Below are positions 34,068 to 43,260 of a stretch of 64,000 nucleotides of DNA, one piece after another (the stretch's first letter is position 1; each line of letters begins with the position of its first letter). The position numbers were made by a program, and so were the translations under genes. The DNA comes from Nitrospinota bacterium (GTDB lineage: Bacteria > Nitrospinota_A > UBA7883 > JACRLM01). The notes under the pieces are model-generated. The model searched no databases. It worked only from the letters and a program-made list of their open reading frames with translations, and was not told the DNA's origin. The stretch spans positions 621,501 through 685,500 of the forward strand of contig JACQXA010000004.1 in the NCBI GenBank assembly GCA_016208975.1. The letters run 5' to 3'.

Positions 34068-35003
34068 TTATAAACCCGTTTCCGCGAGCTTTTCCGCCAG
34101 TTTCTTTTGTTCCTCGGTGGGATGGGCGGGGGCGTAAACTTTCAGCTTCACGTACAGGTCGCCATGCCCCCCTTTCATTTTGGACGCGCCCTGCCCTTTT
34201 ATCCGGATAAGCTTTTCAGGATCGGCCCCCGCGGTAATTTTTAAATGCCGCTCGCCGGACAATGTGGGCGCGGCCACCGTACCCCCTAACACCAGCGTGG
34301 AGTAGCGCACCGGGGCGTCCACATACAGGTCAGCGCCCTCCCGTTTGAAAACCGGGTCTTCGGCCACGTTAACCACAATGTAAACGTCTCCCGGCTGGCC
34401 GCCGCGCGTAGCCTTGCCCCCTTTGCCCCTGGCGCGGAGCTTGGCCCCGGTCTCTACCCCGGCGGGGATTTTTATCGCCACCGAAAGGACCCCTTCCGGC
34501 GTTTGGAGGGTAATTTTACGTTCACACCCGGAAATTGCCTCATGCAAGGTGATGGTTATGGACGTTTCGTAATCCTGCCCGCGCGAGGATCCGCCGCCAA
34601 ACTGGTCGAACCCGAATCCGCCCCCCCTGCCGCCGCCGGAAGTGTAAGTTTCGAACCGGGTCCCTCCGCCGCCGGGTCCTCCGAAAATAAAGCTGAACAT
34701 ATCACCGCCCATTCCCATTTCCCGCAGGATGTCCTGGATGGAGCCGCCGCTGAAAATGTCTTCCCGGCTGAAGGTCTGGCGGAACCTGTCATGCCCGAAC
34801 CGGTCATACTGGGCGCGTTTATCCTTGTCGGAAAGCACGGCATAGGCTTCGCTGATTTCCTTGAATTTAGCCTCGGCCTGATCCTTATTATCCAGGTTCT
34901 TGTCTGGATGCCATCGTTTTGCCAGCTTCCGGTAGGCTTTCTTGAGTTCCTCATCCGACACCCCCCTGGGAACGCCTAGTATCTCGTAATAGTCCTTTGC
35001 CAT
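34068..35003 (-). CDS. CbpA-type DnaJ co-chaperone
   Basis: 311 residues. The J domain has H-P-D at 32-34, followed by a G/F-rich stretch (G-G-P-G-G-G-G and [10 protein letters not shown]) and two C-terminal substrate-binding beta domains. The zinc-finger region of true DnaJ is absent, which places it with CbpA/DjlA-like curved DNA-binding J proteins. It stimulates DnaK ATPase and can deliver clients. It is the last gene of a long minus-strand series and is convergent with the membrane protein gene. Confidence 0.92.
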   Translation of the reverse strand: MAKDYYEILGVPRGVSDEELKKAYRKLAKRWHPDKNLDNKDQAEAKFKEISEAYAVLSDKDKRAQYDRFGHDRFRQTFSREDIFSGGSIQDILREMGMGGDMFSFIFGGPGGGGTRFETYTSGGGRGGGFGFDQFGGGSSRGQDYETSITITLHEAISGCERKITLQTPEGVLSVAIKIPAGVETGAKLRARGKGGKATRGGQPGDVYIVVNVAEDPVFKREGADLYVDAPVRYSTLVLGGTVAAPTLSGERHLKITAGADPEKLIRIKGQGASKMKGGHGDLYVKLKVYAPAHPTEEQKKLAEKLAETGL

Positions 35004-35103
35004 ACCTTCATTTCGTTAAAGGGTCACCTGGCGAAAACCGCCTTTCAAACGTTGTCATCAAACCCCTAAGGCCCAAGTCAAGGCATGCCCCGCCCCATCG
35101 GCA

Positions 35104-36147
35104 CTACGGAATATACACGGCCACCTTGGTGTCGCCAACCATAATGTTGTCGTTGTTCTTGAGCAGGGCTGGATCGTGGGGGTTCAAAGGTTTGCCATTT
35201 AATGACGAGCCGTTGGTGCTACCCATGTCCACGTAGAACCAGCTTTCGGTCACGTTGTCGTAAACTATTTTCGCGTGACGGCGGGACACCTGGGTGTCGT
35301 AAAGGCAAATGTCGTTTTCCGGGTTCCGCACGTTGCCAATGTTCAGGTCCCGGTTCTTTTTCAGCGGATACCTTTCCCACGAGTCCCCCTTTTGCACTCT
35401 TAAGGCCGGCTCAAGCAACCGTTGCGGATCGGAACCCACCATTTCCTCGGGGATGGACATGGTTTTGTCGCCGTCAAAATCTTTCGCCCCGTTTTGAGGG
35501 GGCGTGGAAGGCACGGGAGTAGGCGGCGTTTTTAACGCGGGCTCAGATGCCCTTTCAGGCGCCTTCTTAGCCTCGGGCTGGCCGAACTTCACTTCATCAT
35601 GGCCGAATTCCTTTTCCACAAGGGCCTCCGCGGACAGTTTCTGGGTTCTTACTATCTTTTCCTTGCCGGACTTTTCCCCGGCCACCCTCAGCTCGTCCCC
35701 TCCCTGCCTGTTGACTACCCTGCGCAGGAACGCCAGCCCGTCCTGTATCCAGCTTTCATTGGCCGACTCGGAGGAAAGCGCCCGGCACATCTCGTCCCGC
35801 TGGGCCACGTAACTGGCGTTGTCGTACTCGCCGGACTGGCTCCGCATCCGGTTAATCATTATTTCCTTTTTCAGCGACCGCACATTCTCGGAAACCTCCC
35901 GGAGGCTGGACTTAAGGTCTTCTATAAGCTCCTCAGCCTCCTTGGCCGACGGGCTTATGCTCCGCTCCATTTCGTCCACTGTCCTCGCCACTTCGTCCAT
36001 TTGCGCCCTGTACCGGGCTTCCAGTTCCGCATACAGGTTCTTTTTCCTCTCCACGGCCAGTGTAAGGGAATAAAGCTTCTTCTGTTTTTCTTTCAGGGAG
36101 CGATAGTCCTGGTTGTTGAACAGCTCGTCGAATTTTGAAATTCCCAT
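35104..36147 (-). CDS. Coiled-coil protein with C-terminal FHA domain
   Basis: 347 residues. Residues about 15-110 are heavily charged and form a predicted coiled coil. A Pro/Ala-rich linker (about 180-220) follows, and the last 110 residues are an FHA domain with S-R-R-H-A-K-I and M-G-S-T-N-G-S-S-L-N-G, the phosphothreonine-binding loops. A D-K-T-M-S-I-P-E-E motif just before the domain could be a phosphorylation site of the kind other FHA domains recognise. A second FHA gene lies 12 bases upstream, and a Ser/Thr kinase gene lies at 45.5 kb. Confidence 0.85.
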   Translation of the reverse strand: MGISKFDELFNNQDYRSLKEKQKKLYSLTLAVERKKNLYAELEARYRAQMDEVARTVDEMERSISPSAKEAEELIEDLKSSLREVSENVRSLKKEIMINRMRSQSGEYDNASYVAQRDEMCRALSSESANESWIQDGLAFLRRVVNRQGGDELRVAGEKSGKEKIVRTQKLSAEALVEKEFGHDEVKFGQPEAKKAPERASEPALKTPPTPVPSTPPQNGAKDFDGDKTMSIPEEMVGSDPQRLLEPALRVQKGDSWERYPLKKNRDLNIGNVRNPENDICLYDTQVSRRHAKIVYDNVTESWFYVDMGSTNGSSLNGKPLNPHDPALLKNNDNIMVGDTKVAVYIP

Positions 36148-36159
36148 TTTCGTTTCCGA

Positions 36160-36924
36160 TCAAAAATAGAAAATAACCGCCATAACGATGGCCAGCGCCG
36201 CCAAAACCGCCATAATCGCAAACTTCCCCTTTTTCCTGGCCACCTGTTGACGGATGGATGAGGAACTTATGCCCATATCCATCATTGTCATATCCGCATC
36301 CTTGAACGAGGCGGGGGCAGGTGGTTTAACCGTCTGGCTTTTCCTCCCGGCGGCGGCGGAAACCGGCGTGGCGTTCTGTTTGAGTTTGGATATAAGCGCC
36401 ACGCGCCAAAGCTCGTTGCGGTCCATAACCCTGTCCAGCGCCTCGTCCAGCGCCTGGTTCAAGGCGGCCCCTCCTAACCCGAGCCCGGCCACGCGGCCCA
36501 GCACGTCCTCCTCCCTCACTTTGCGCAGGTCGCCCCGCTCAAGGAAAAGTTTTAAGGCCGGAAGGTCTGTAACTTCCGGGAGAGTCAACGGGCTCGTGAT
36601 GGAGGATGTGTATTTCACGTCGAACCTCAGCACGCCCATCTTAACCACATCACCTTCACGCAATGTGACGGGGGTTGTGATGCGGGAGTCGTTCACATAC
36701 ACCCCATTGCTGGAGCGTTTGCCGTCCACCCCGTCCTCAATGAGCGTCCGCCCGTTATCCACCAGCACACGGGCGTGTTTTTTCGATATGGATGTGTCTG
36801 GAAGGCAGATTTCGCAAGCGGGGTCTCGCCCTATCAACAAACCGTTCTTGTTGAGGGGATACACCTTCTCCTCCCCCTTTTGGCCGCTCACGTAAAGGCA
36901 TAGCGACGCGTCATGTTCGCTCAT
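36160..36924 (-). CDS. FHA-domain protein with C-terminal tail anchor
   Basis: 254 residues from ATG 36924, preceded by AGGTGG; a TTG 24 bases earlier is less likely. The N-terminal FHA domain shows G-R-D-P-A-C-E-I-C-L, S-I-S-K-K-H-A-R-V and R-S-S-N-G-V-Y-V-N. A linker has D-A-D-M-T-M-M-D-M, which looks like a possible phospho-threonine motif. The last 22 residues are a single hydrophobic segment directly after a basic K-K-G-K, typical of a tail-anchored inner-membrane protein. It may tether a phosphopeptide-recognition module to the membrane. Confidence 0.85.
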   Translation of the reverse strand: MSEHDASLCLYVSGQKGEEKVYPLNKNGLLIGRDPACEICLPDTSISKKHARVLVDNGRTLIEDGVDGKRSSNGVYVNDSRITTPVTLREGDVVKMGVLRFDVKYTSSITSPLTLPEVTDLPALKLFLERGDLRKVREEDVLGRVAGLGLGGAALNQALDEALDRVMDRNELWRVALISKLKQNATPVSAAAGRKSQTVKPPAPASFKDADMTMMDMGISSSSIRQQVARKKGKFAIMAVLAALAIVMAVIFYF

Positions 36925-36988
36925 CCAACCACCTGCCAGTTTGACCAAAACATAGGGTGGATTTTAGCACACGCGGGGCATTGGCGGC

Positions 36989-37657
36989 TCACCGGAAGCG
37001 TTTAACCCCCAGCCTGGGGCATTCACCGGCAAGTGGGCATTTTGAGCACCAGGGGGATACTGGCGCACAAAGGTTCTGCCCAAAAGTCACCAGCAGGTCG
37101 TTGAACTCTATCCAGTAGCGTTTGGGAAGTTTCTCCCGCAAGGCGAACTCGGTTTCCTCCGGGGTTTTTGTTTTAACGTAGCCCCAAATGTTGCTGATGC
37201 GGTGCACATGGGTATCCACGCAAATTCCCGGTTTGCCATAACCCAATGTGACCACCAGGTTGGCGGTTTTGCGCCCCACCCCTTTCAGCTTTAACAGCTC
37301 GTCAATTTCGTCCGGTGTTTTCCCGCCGTATTGCTCCACGATAACCCTGCTGGCCTCAATCACCGCGACAGCTTTGTTCCGGTAAAACCCCACGGGATAT
37401 ATGAGTTTTTCAACCCGCGCAGGGGCGAGTTCCATAAGTTTTTCCGGCGTGTCCGCCACGGCGAAAAGCCGCGCCGACGCCTGGGCGGTCTGTGTGTCTT
37501 TTGTGCGGAGCGACAGGATACAGCTTATCAGCACATGGAACGCCGGGCGCGCGCTTCCCCGCGAATAGGTGGTGACCACCGGGGTTTTCCATTGTTTTAC
37601 GATGCGGCGAAGGGTTTTTACCGCCGCGCCGATGTCAATTTCCGCGCCGGGCGGCAT
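36989..37657 (-). CDS. nth: Endonuclease III (Nth), DNA glycosylase/AP lyase
   Basis: 222 residues. The helix-hairpin-helix L-K-G-V-G-R-K-T-A-N holds the catalytic Lys130, and Asp148 is in V-D-T-H-V-H-R. The C-terminal [4Fe-4S] loop is complete as Cys197, Cys204, Cys207 and Cys213. It excises oxidised pyrimidines and nicks the abasic site. It overlaps the end of the SprT-like gene by 23 bases. Confidence 0.95.
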   Translation of the reverse strand: MPPGAEIDIGAAVKTLRRIVKQWKTPVVTTYSRGSARPAFHVLISCILSLRTKDTQTAQASARLFAVADTPEKLMELAPARVEKLIYPVGFYRNKAVAVIEASRVIVEQYGGKTPDEIDELLKLKGVGRKTANLVVTLGYGKPGICVDTHVHRISNIWGYVKTKTPEETEFALREKLPKRYWIEFNDLLVTFGQNLCAPVSPWCSKCPLAGECPRLGVKRFR

Positions 37658-38372
37658 CTTGCCTTTTTATCAGTTTGCGCCGGACCTTGAAAATGAGAGA
37701 TATGTTTTTCTTCTCCCATTCCCTTGCCACGGGATGGTTTTCGTCCAGCCGCTCCATTCTTCGGAACTCCGCCCCATGGGGCCGCCGTCTGCCCTCTTCG
37801 TCCCGCGCCACACCAAGCTTTTTATGAAGCAGTTCGTGATAAATGACGTGCTCCACGAAAAACCTGGGCGCGTCCGTATTGTCCAGCGCGGGATGTATCC
37901 TTATGAGGTCCAAATCCTTGTCGTAAGACCCCAACATGATGGAACCACCACGCCTGCGGGTCTTCCGGGATGGTATGTCCCCCCAGGCGATTTTGCATGA
38001 AAGTTCGCCGTTAAAAAGTCTCCGGTTTACGCTCTCGGCCAGGTCTTTTAGATCGTAAACCTCACCGGCGGTCCTTAATCCCTTTAGCGCCTTTTTCCGC
38101 GCCTCCTGCGGAAGCGATTGGGTGTCTATGAATTTTCTAACGGTCAGCGGCAGTTTTTTCGTCTCACCACGCAAAAACTGGGCCAGGCTGTGGATGGTAG
38201 TCTGGTCGGCCATGGAAAAAAGGCGGGAAATCCGCGCGTGAACGCCGGATTTCCCCCGGACAATAGATAGGAATGTGCGCCGGTTGTCAGTGAGCGTCAC
38301 CTGTGCGGATGGGCCCAAGGCTTCTTTCAGCGTGTTGACCAGCGCGTGCTCGAAAAGATTGTTCACTTCCAA
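37635..38372 (-). CDS. SprT-like zinc metalloprotease
   Basis: 245 residues. A zincin motif H-E-L-L-H is at residues 179-183, in V-I-Y-H-E-L-L-H-K-K. R-R-P-H-G-A-E-F-R-R-M-E then supplies the third ligand and a helix typical of the SprT family. Upstream, I-M-L-G-S-Y-D-K-D-L-D-L-I-R-I-H-P-A-L is the usual SprT central strand. Eukaryotic SPRTN cleaves DNA-protein crosslinks; bacterial relatives are poorly known. Its overlap with nth and nearness to uvrA put it in DNA-repair company, which is suggestive only. Confidence 0.8.
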   Translation of the reverse strand: MEVNNLFEHALVNTLKEALGPSAQVTLTDNRRTFLSIVRGKSGVHARISRLFSMADQTTIHSLAQFLRGETKKLPLTVRKFIDTQSLPQEARKKALKGLRTAGEVYDLKDLAESVNRRLFNGELSCKIAWGDIPSRKTRRRGGSIMLGSYDKDLDLIRIHPALDNTDAPRFFVEHVIYHELLHKKLGVARDEEGRRRPHGAEFRRMERLDENHPVAREWEKKNISLIFKVRRKLIKRQDAARRGN

Positions 38373-38659
38373 AACAATGGAGATGTGGCGTTATTCACTT
38401 GATCCGCGCCGGTAAAACGCCAGCGCCAGCCGATGATACACCAACCGGGCTATGGGCGCCATATTATGACCCGTTAAAACCTTTATCCTGCCTCTTCCCC
38501 GTGGTTGCTCACCACGGTACTCTTTTTGCTTTTTGAAAAAGCGGGGCCGGGCGACCCGGTGAAGCAGGAAAATATCACCATGAGCGAAGCCGAAGGGCGC
38601 CAACAACATGTGCGTCATGGTTTGGCCGGGCCCACCATGGCATCGTTTTTGCCCATTAT
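38373..38659. other. 287-base gap between uvrA and the SprT-like gene
   Basis: No confident gene. A 75-codon frame on the minus strand (38391-38618) starts with M-T-H-M-L-L but is highly basic and has no family resemblance, so I leave it uncalled. A hairpin CCGTGGT-TGCTC-ACCACGG at 38499-38517 is followed on the plus strand by TACTCTTTTT and could be a weak terminator or part of a small repeat. Confidence 0.4.
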
Positions 38660-41491
38660 TTAGACCGTTTTTTTCCGGCGGCCCATCTCTTCCCGCAGGA
38701 ACCTGCCCGTATGGGAGCCGGGGGTTTTGGCCACCTGTTCAGGCGTTCCGCAGGCCACTATCTGGCCGCCGCCATCGCCCCCTTCGGGGCCCAGGTCTAT
38801 TATGTGATCAGCGGTCTTTATCACATCCAGGTTGTGTTCAATAACTATCAGGGTGTTGCCGGTTTCGGTGAGGCGGTTTAGAACTTCCAGCAGTTTCTTG
38901 ATGTCCTCGAAATGGAGCCCGGTGGTGGGTTCGTCCAGAATGTAAAGGGTGCTCTCGCCTGGGCGCTTGGACAGTTCCTTGGAAAGTTTCACCCGCTGGG
39001 CTTCGCCGCCGGACAATGTGGTGGCCGACTGGCCCAGCCTGATATACTCCAACCCCACGTCGTTGAGGGTCTCCAGAATGTTCTCTACGGACGGGTGGTT
39101 TTTGAAAAACTCGTAAGCCTCCTCGATGGTCATGTCCAGCACGTCGGCGATGGATTTGCTTTTGTACTCTATCTCCAGCGTTTCCCGGTTGAACCGCCGC
39201 CCGCCGCACACCTCGCAGGTGACGTAAACGTCCGGCAGGAAGTGCATCTCGATTTTTATTACGCCGTCCCCCTGGCACGCCTCGCACCGGCCGCCTTTCA
39301 CGTTGAACGAGAACCGCCCCGGCTCGTAACCACGTTTGCGCGCCTCGGGAAGCTTGCTGTAAAGGTCTCGAATGAAATTGAACACCCCGGTGTAAGTGGC
39401 CGGGTTGGACCGGGGCGTGCGCCCGATGGGGCTCTGGTCTATGTCTATCACCTTGTCGATAAACTCCAGCCCCCGGATGGCCTTGTGGACTCCGGGCCTC
39501 TCGTGGCTTCCCCAGAACTGGCGGGCCAGCGCCTTATAGAGGATATCGAAAAGAAGCGTACTCTTGCCCGAACCGGAAACGCCGGTGATGCAAGTGAACA
39601 CTCCCAGCGGGATGGTCACATCGAACCCTTGCAGGTTGTGTTCGGCGGCCCCTTCTATTACAAGCTGTTTGCCATTGCCTTTCCGGCGGACTTTTGGCGC
39701 CTCTATGCTTCTGGAGCCGGAAAGGTAAGCGCCAGTGAGGGACTTTGGATTATTGATTATCCCCTGCGGTGTCCCCTCGGCCACCACCTCGCCCCCGTGC
39801 ACTCCGGCGCCCGGCCCCAGGTCCACTATGTAATCGGCGGTCATGATAGTGTCGCGGTCGTGCTCCACCACCACCACGGTGTTGCCCAGGTCGCGGAGTC
39901 TTATGAGGGTGTCTATCAGCCTGCGGTTGTCCCGCTGATGGAGCCCGATGGATGGTTCATCCAGAATGTACAGCACCCCCACCAGCGAAGAGCCTATCTG
40001 TGTGGCCAGCCGGATGCGCTGGCCCTCGCCGCCGGAAAGGCTGGCGGCTGGCCTGTCCAGCGTGAGGTATTCCAGCCCCACGTCCTTTAAAAATCCCAGC
40101 CGCTCCCGCACTTCTTTTAATATCCGCTGGCCGATAAAAAGGCTCTGCTTGTCCAGGCTTAGCCCGTCGAAAAACGCCACCGCCTCCTTCACCGACATGC
40201 CCGACACGTCCATTATGGATTTTTCGCCCACGGTAATTGACAGAGCCTCCGGCCGCAACCTTTTCCCATTGCACCGGGCGCACTCCTCCAGCCGCATGTA
40301 CTGTTCAATCTCTTCCCGGATGGCCTCGGAGTCGGTCTCCTTGTAACGGCGCTCCAGGTTGCCCATCACCCCTTCAAAAGCGCCCATGTAATAGTGACGG
40401 CGGTTGTCTTTCTCGAAGAAGAACTTAATCTCCTCCTCCCCTGTGCCGCGCAAAATGGCCTGCCGGTTCTTTTTGGAAAGCTTGTTGAACGGGGTGGACA
40501 TGGAGAAATTGAAATGGGTGGCCACCGCCTCCAGCATCTGGGTGTAATAAAGGGCGGTCTTCCGGCTCCAGGGTTTTACGGCGCCTTGCCGCAGGGAAAG
40601 GCTTTCGTCGGGCGCCACCAGGTCTTCGCTTATGTAGCGTTTCTGGCCCAGGCCGGAACATTCCTGGCACGCGCCGTGGGGATTGTTGAACGAAAACATC
40701 CGGGGGTTTATTTCCGGATAGCTTATGTTGCAATGGACGCAGGCGAATTTTTCGCTGAACAGCAACTCCCGCTCGGAGTTGACGTCCACAAGCGTTATCC
40801 CTTCCCCCATTTTCAGGGCCACCTCCAGCGAGTCGGCCAGCCTGCGTTCCAGGCCGGTTTTTATCACCAGCCGGTCCACTATAAGCTCTATGGTGTGTTT
40901 CTTTTTCTTGTCGAGGGTTATGTCTTCCCCCAAGTCCACCATTTTCCCGTCCACCCGGGCGCGGATGAACCCCTTGGCGCGAAACGCTTCCAGCTCTTTT
41001 TTGTATTCCCCCTTGCGGTCTTTCACCACCGGCGAAAGAATCTGTACCTTGGAGCCTTCGGGAAGCTCCATTATCCGGTCCACCATCTGCTGGACTGTCT
41101 GGCTGGCTATCTCCCGGCCACAGTTGTGGCAGTGGGCTTTCCCCACCCGGGCGAAGAGAAGACGCAGGTAATCGTATATTTCCGTTACCGTGCCCACCGT
41201 GGAACGGGGATTTTTGCTGGTGGTTTTTTGCTCGATGGAGATGGCCGGGGAAAGACCCTCGATATAATCCACGTCCGGCTTTTGCATCTGTTCGAGGAAC
41301 TGCCGCGCGTAGGCGGACAGGGATTCCACATACCGCCGCTGGCCCTCGGCGTATATGGTGTCAAACGCCAGCGAGGACTTGCCGGAGCCGGAAAGTCCTG
41401 TAATCACAATAAGTTTGTCCCGGGGAAGGGCCAGGTCTATATTCTTCAGGTTATGTTCCCTGGCGCCTTTTATCAGAATCTGGTCTTTCAC
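38660..41491 (-). CDS. uvrA: Excinuclease ABC subunit A
   Basis: 943 residues, full length. Two ABC ATPase modules show Walker [10 protein letters not shown] and G-V-S-G-S-G-K-S-T, and signature motifs [11 protein letters not shown] and [11 protein letters not shown]. Zinc-finger cysteines are present in C-V-H-C/C-Q-E-C and C-E-A-C/C-E-V-C. The [17 protein letters not shown] sequence is a UvrA hallmark. It scans DNA for bulky lesions with UvrB. No uvrB or uvrC is in the window. Confidence 0.98.
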   Translation of the reverse strand: MKDQILIKGAREHNLKNIDLALPRDKLIVITGLSGSGKSSLAFDTIYAEGQRRYVESLSAYARQFLEQMQKPDVDYIEGLSPAISIEQKTTSKNPRSTVGTVTEIYDYLRLLFARVGKAHCHNCGREIASQTVQQMVDRIMELPEGSKVQILSPVVKDRKGEYKKELEAFRAKGFIRARVDGKMVDLGEDITLDKKKKHTIELIVDRLVIKTGLERRLADSLEVALKMGEGITLVDVNSERELLFSEKFACVHCNISYPEINPRMFSFNNPHGACQECSGLGQKRYISEDLVAPDESLSLRQGAVKPWSRKTALYYTQMLEAVATHFNFSMSTPFNKLSKKNRQAILRGTGEEEIKFFFEKDNRRHYYMGAFEGVMGNLERRYKETDSEAIREEIEQYMRLEECARCNGKRLRPEALSITVGEKSIMDVSGMSVKEAVAFFDGLSLDKQSLFIGQRILKEVRERLGFLKDVGLEYLTLDRPAASLSGGEGQRIRLATQIGSSLVGVLYILDEPSIGLHQRDNRRLIDTLIRLRDLGNTVVVVEHDRDTIMTADYIVDLGPGAGVHGGEVVAEGTPQGIINNPKSLTGAYLSGSRSIEAPKVRRKGNGKQLVIEGAAEHNLQGFDVTIPLGVFTCITGVSGSGKSTLLFDILYKALARQFWGSHERPGVHKAIRGLEFIDKVIDIDQSPIGRTPRSNPATYTGVFNFIRDLYSKLPEARKRGYEPGRFSFNVKGGRCEACQGDGVIKIEMHFLPDVYVTCEVCGGRRFNRETLEIEYKSKSIADVLDMTIEEAYEFFKNHPSVENILETLNDVGLEYIRLGQSATTLSGGEAQRVKLSKELSKRPGESTLYILDEPTTGLHFEDIKKLLEVLNRLTETGNTLIVIEHNLDVIKTADHIIDLGPEGGDGGGQIVACGTPEQVAKTPGSHTGRFLREEMGRRKKTV

Positions 41492-41625
41492 CTATCTGCT
41501 CCCGTTTATCGCGAAAACCTAAATTATACCACCTGGAACGGGTACAAAGACCTTCCAGTTGTGACTTCGGTTTGGATTCTGTTATCCTGTGGGAGTAGTT
41601 CAAAAGAGAAAATCCAGATAATAAA

Positions 41626-42432
41626 ATGTCCGGTCAAATGGAAACTCCGGGTGGTTCCTCATCCGGCGGCGCGCGTCACGACATTCACGAGGCTGTGGAA
41701 AAACTCCCCAGGATAGGTTGGGGGGAAAGCTTCCGGTTCCGGTGCCATAGCGGCCTTTCGTGCTGGACGTCGTGCTGTAAAAACCCGAACCTGTTCCTTA
41801 CCCCCTACGATGTGCTGAGGTTAAAAAACCGGCTGGGCGTAAAATCTTTCGAGTTCCTGGCTTCCCACACAGTAACCGGGCTGGACGAATATATCGGCCT
41901 GCCGGTGGTTCTAATGAAAATGGGAGCCGACGGCTCATGCCCATACGTATCGGCCGGGGGTTGTAGCGTTTATTCCGACCGCCCCACCGCTTGCAGGATT
42001 TACCCGCTGGGCCAAGGGGCCTCGTCCGGAGCCAACGGGAAACCGGGAGAGCGGATGTTCTTTAAAGTTGAGGAGGAGCATTGCCTCGGCTGGAAGGAAG
42101 ACAAACAGTGGCGGCTGGAGGAATGGGTTTTGGACCAGGGCGCCAACGAATATAACGCCCACAACGAGATTATGGCCAGGCTGGCGTTCCACCCCAGCTT
42201 GGGCGAACCCGGCGCGCTGGATGAACGCAAGGCCGGAATGATCCATCTGGCCTTTTATGATCTGGACCGGTTCAGGCAATTCGTTTTTGACACTTCGTTT
42301 CTGCAGAAGTTCGCAATCGAGCCTGAAACGGTGGAGAACATCCGGAACAATGACGGGGATTTGCTGAAATTCGCCGTGAGGTGGGTGGAATTCTCGGTGT
42401 TGGGGATTCCGGTGATAGAGCCGGTCTCCTGA
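41626..42432 (+). CDS. YkgJ-family cysteine-cluster protein, long form
   Basis: 268 residues. The cluster begins F-R-C-H-S-G-L-S-C-W-T-S-C-C-K-N-P-N-L, then G-S-C-P-Y-V, G-G-C-S-V-Y, P-T-A-C-R-I-Y-P-L and E-E-E-H-C-L-G-W, the usual eight-cysteine arrangement. The C-terminal half (W-V-L-D-Q-G-A-N-E-Y, F-Y-D-L-D-R-F-R-Q-F) resembles the larger YkgJ proteins found with flagellar or pilus genes. It probably binds zinc or iron. A TPR membrane protein follows 42 bases downstream. Confidence 0.85.
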   Translation: MSGQMETPGGSSSGGARHDIHEAVEKLPRIGWGESFRFRCHSGLSCWTSCCKNPNLFLTPYDVLRLKNRLGVKSFEFLASHTVTGLDEYIGLPVVLMKMGADGSCPYVSAGGCSVYSDRPTACRIYPLGQGASSGANGKPGERMFFKVEEEHCLGWKEDKQWRLEEWVLDQGANEYNAHNEIMARLAFHPSLGEPGALDERKAGMIHLAFYDLDRFRQFVFDTSFLQKFAIEPETVENIRNNDGDLLKFAVRWVEFSVLGIPVIEPVS

Positions 42433-42474
42433 AAACCCATAGTAGTATTCAGTCTCGGAAAGGTTGATTTATAG

Positions 42475-43089
42475 ATGCAAGGCGGAACCAGCGGATACGA
42501 CATAGTGAGCGCGGTGGCGGTTAAACATGTGCCGGTCACGGTAGGGATAATCGCCATGTTTCTTGTTATGCTGGCGCCCTACGCCTATGAGCTTTATAAA
42601 AGATATTACGGCGCGCCCAAAAGGAATACGGAGCCAAACATTGAGGACCGCCCGGCGTTCGCCCGAAAAGGCTGGGAGACCGAAGAGGAAGCCCGGATAA
42701 GGACGGCGGACGATGCCCGGCTGGGCGAACTGGAAGCCATATTGGCTTCCGCCAACTCCAACGGCGATGTTTTAAGAATCGCCGGGGAGATGGAAGCGCC
42801 GTTAGCCAAGGCGCGGGCGTACAGGCTGGCCGGGGAGCGGTTCGCCGCCGGTGGAGAGCGCCAAAAGGCCGAGGAATGTTTCACAAAATCCATCGCCCAC
42901 GCCAAAAGCCCTGTGGCCGATGGGGCCGAGAGCGCCTTGGGCCTTTCAAGATTATATGAATCGGAGGGAGACGGCGCCAGGGCACTCCAGTTCGCCAGGC
43001 AGGCCCTTTTGCTTTTCGATCAGGCCGGGCTGGCGGATGGCGCCGCGGCGGTAACGGCCCGGATAAAAGCGCTTAAATCTGGCAAATAA
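42475..43089 (+). CDS. Membrane-anchored TPR-like protein
   Basis: 204 residues. One TM segment lies near residues 18-38, followed by a basic K-R-Y-Y. The rest is all-helical and alanine-rich, with at least two TPR-type hairpins (R-A-Y-R-L-A-G-E-R-F-A-A-G-G, then G-L-S-R-L-Y-E-S-E-G-D and A-R-Q-A-L-L-L-F). TPR modules are protein-binding scaffolds; no partner is evident. A ribosome site GGAAAGG lies eleven bases before the ATG. Confidence 0.65.
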   Translation: MQGGTSGYDIVSAVAVKHVPVTVGIIAMFLVMLAPYAYELYKRYYGAPKRNTEPNIEDRPAFARKGWETEEEARIRTADDARLGELEAILASANSNGDVLRIAGEMEAPLAKARAYRLAGERFAAGGERQKAEECFTKSIAHAKSPVADGAESALGLSRLYESEGDGARALQFARQALLLFDQAGLADGAAAVTARIKALKSGK

Positions 43090-43095
43090 CCAGAA

Positions 43096-43114
43096 CCTCC
43101 CGCAAACCGGGAGG
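43096..43114. repeat. Short hairpin before the microprotein ORF
   Basis: CCTCCCG-CAAAC-CGGGAGG forms a perfect seven-base-pair hairpin immediately after the TPR gene. It is not followed by a T-run, so it is more likely an mRNA-stabilising or regulatory structure than a terminator. Confidence 0.5.
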
Positions 43115-43159
43115 AGGATTTCCACATTTCTCCATTAACCTGTTCAGGGGATTGTCAAT

Positions 43160-43243
43160 ATGGAAACTGTAAGCATCGTACTAGGGGTGGTGGGGTTCAT
43201 CGTGGCCGCGGCTTTCCTGCTTAAAAAGGCCATAGGCAAATAA
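43160..43243 (+). CDS. Possible 27-residue membrane microprotein
   Basis: ATG 43160 to TAA 43243 encodes a peptide that starts M-E-T-V-S-I-V-L-G and continues as a 19-residue hydrophobic stretch ending in L-L-K-K-A-I-G-K. AGGGGAT lies eight bases upstream, a good ribosome site. The pattern (acidic first residue, single TM helix, basic tail) is that of bacterial single-pass microproteins. There is no homology evidence, and such short frames arise by chance. Confidence 0.45.
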   Translation: METVSIVLGVVGFIVAAAFLLKKAIGK

Positions 43244-43260
43244 CCTGCCCCGGGCGCCGG

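Noticed and set aside
38391-38618. 75-codon minus-strand frame before the SprT-like gene
   Set aside because: Very basic, no ribosome site or family likeness; not strong enough to call a gene.
38912-40090. 392-codon plus-strand frame opposite uvrA
   Set aside because: Antisense shadow without motifs.
40394-41716. 440-codon plus-strand frame opposite uvrA
   Set aside because: Mirror of the uvrA coding strand in GC-rich DNA; uvrA is unmistakable and the frame has no family features.
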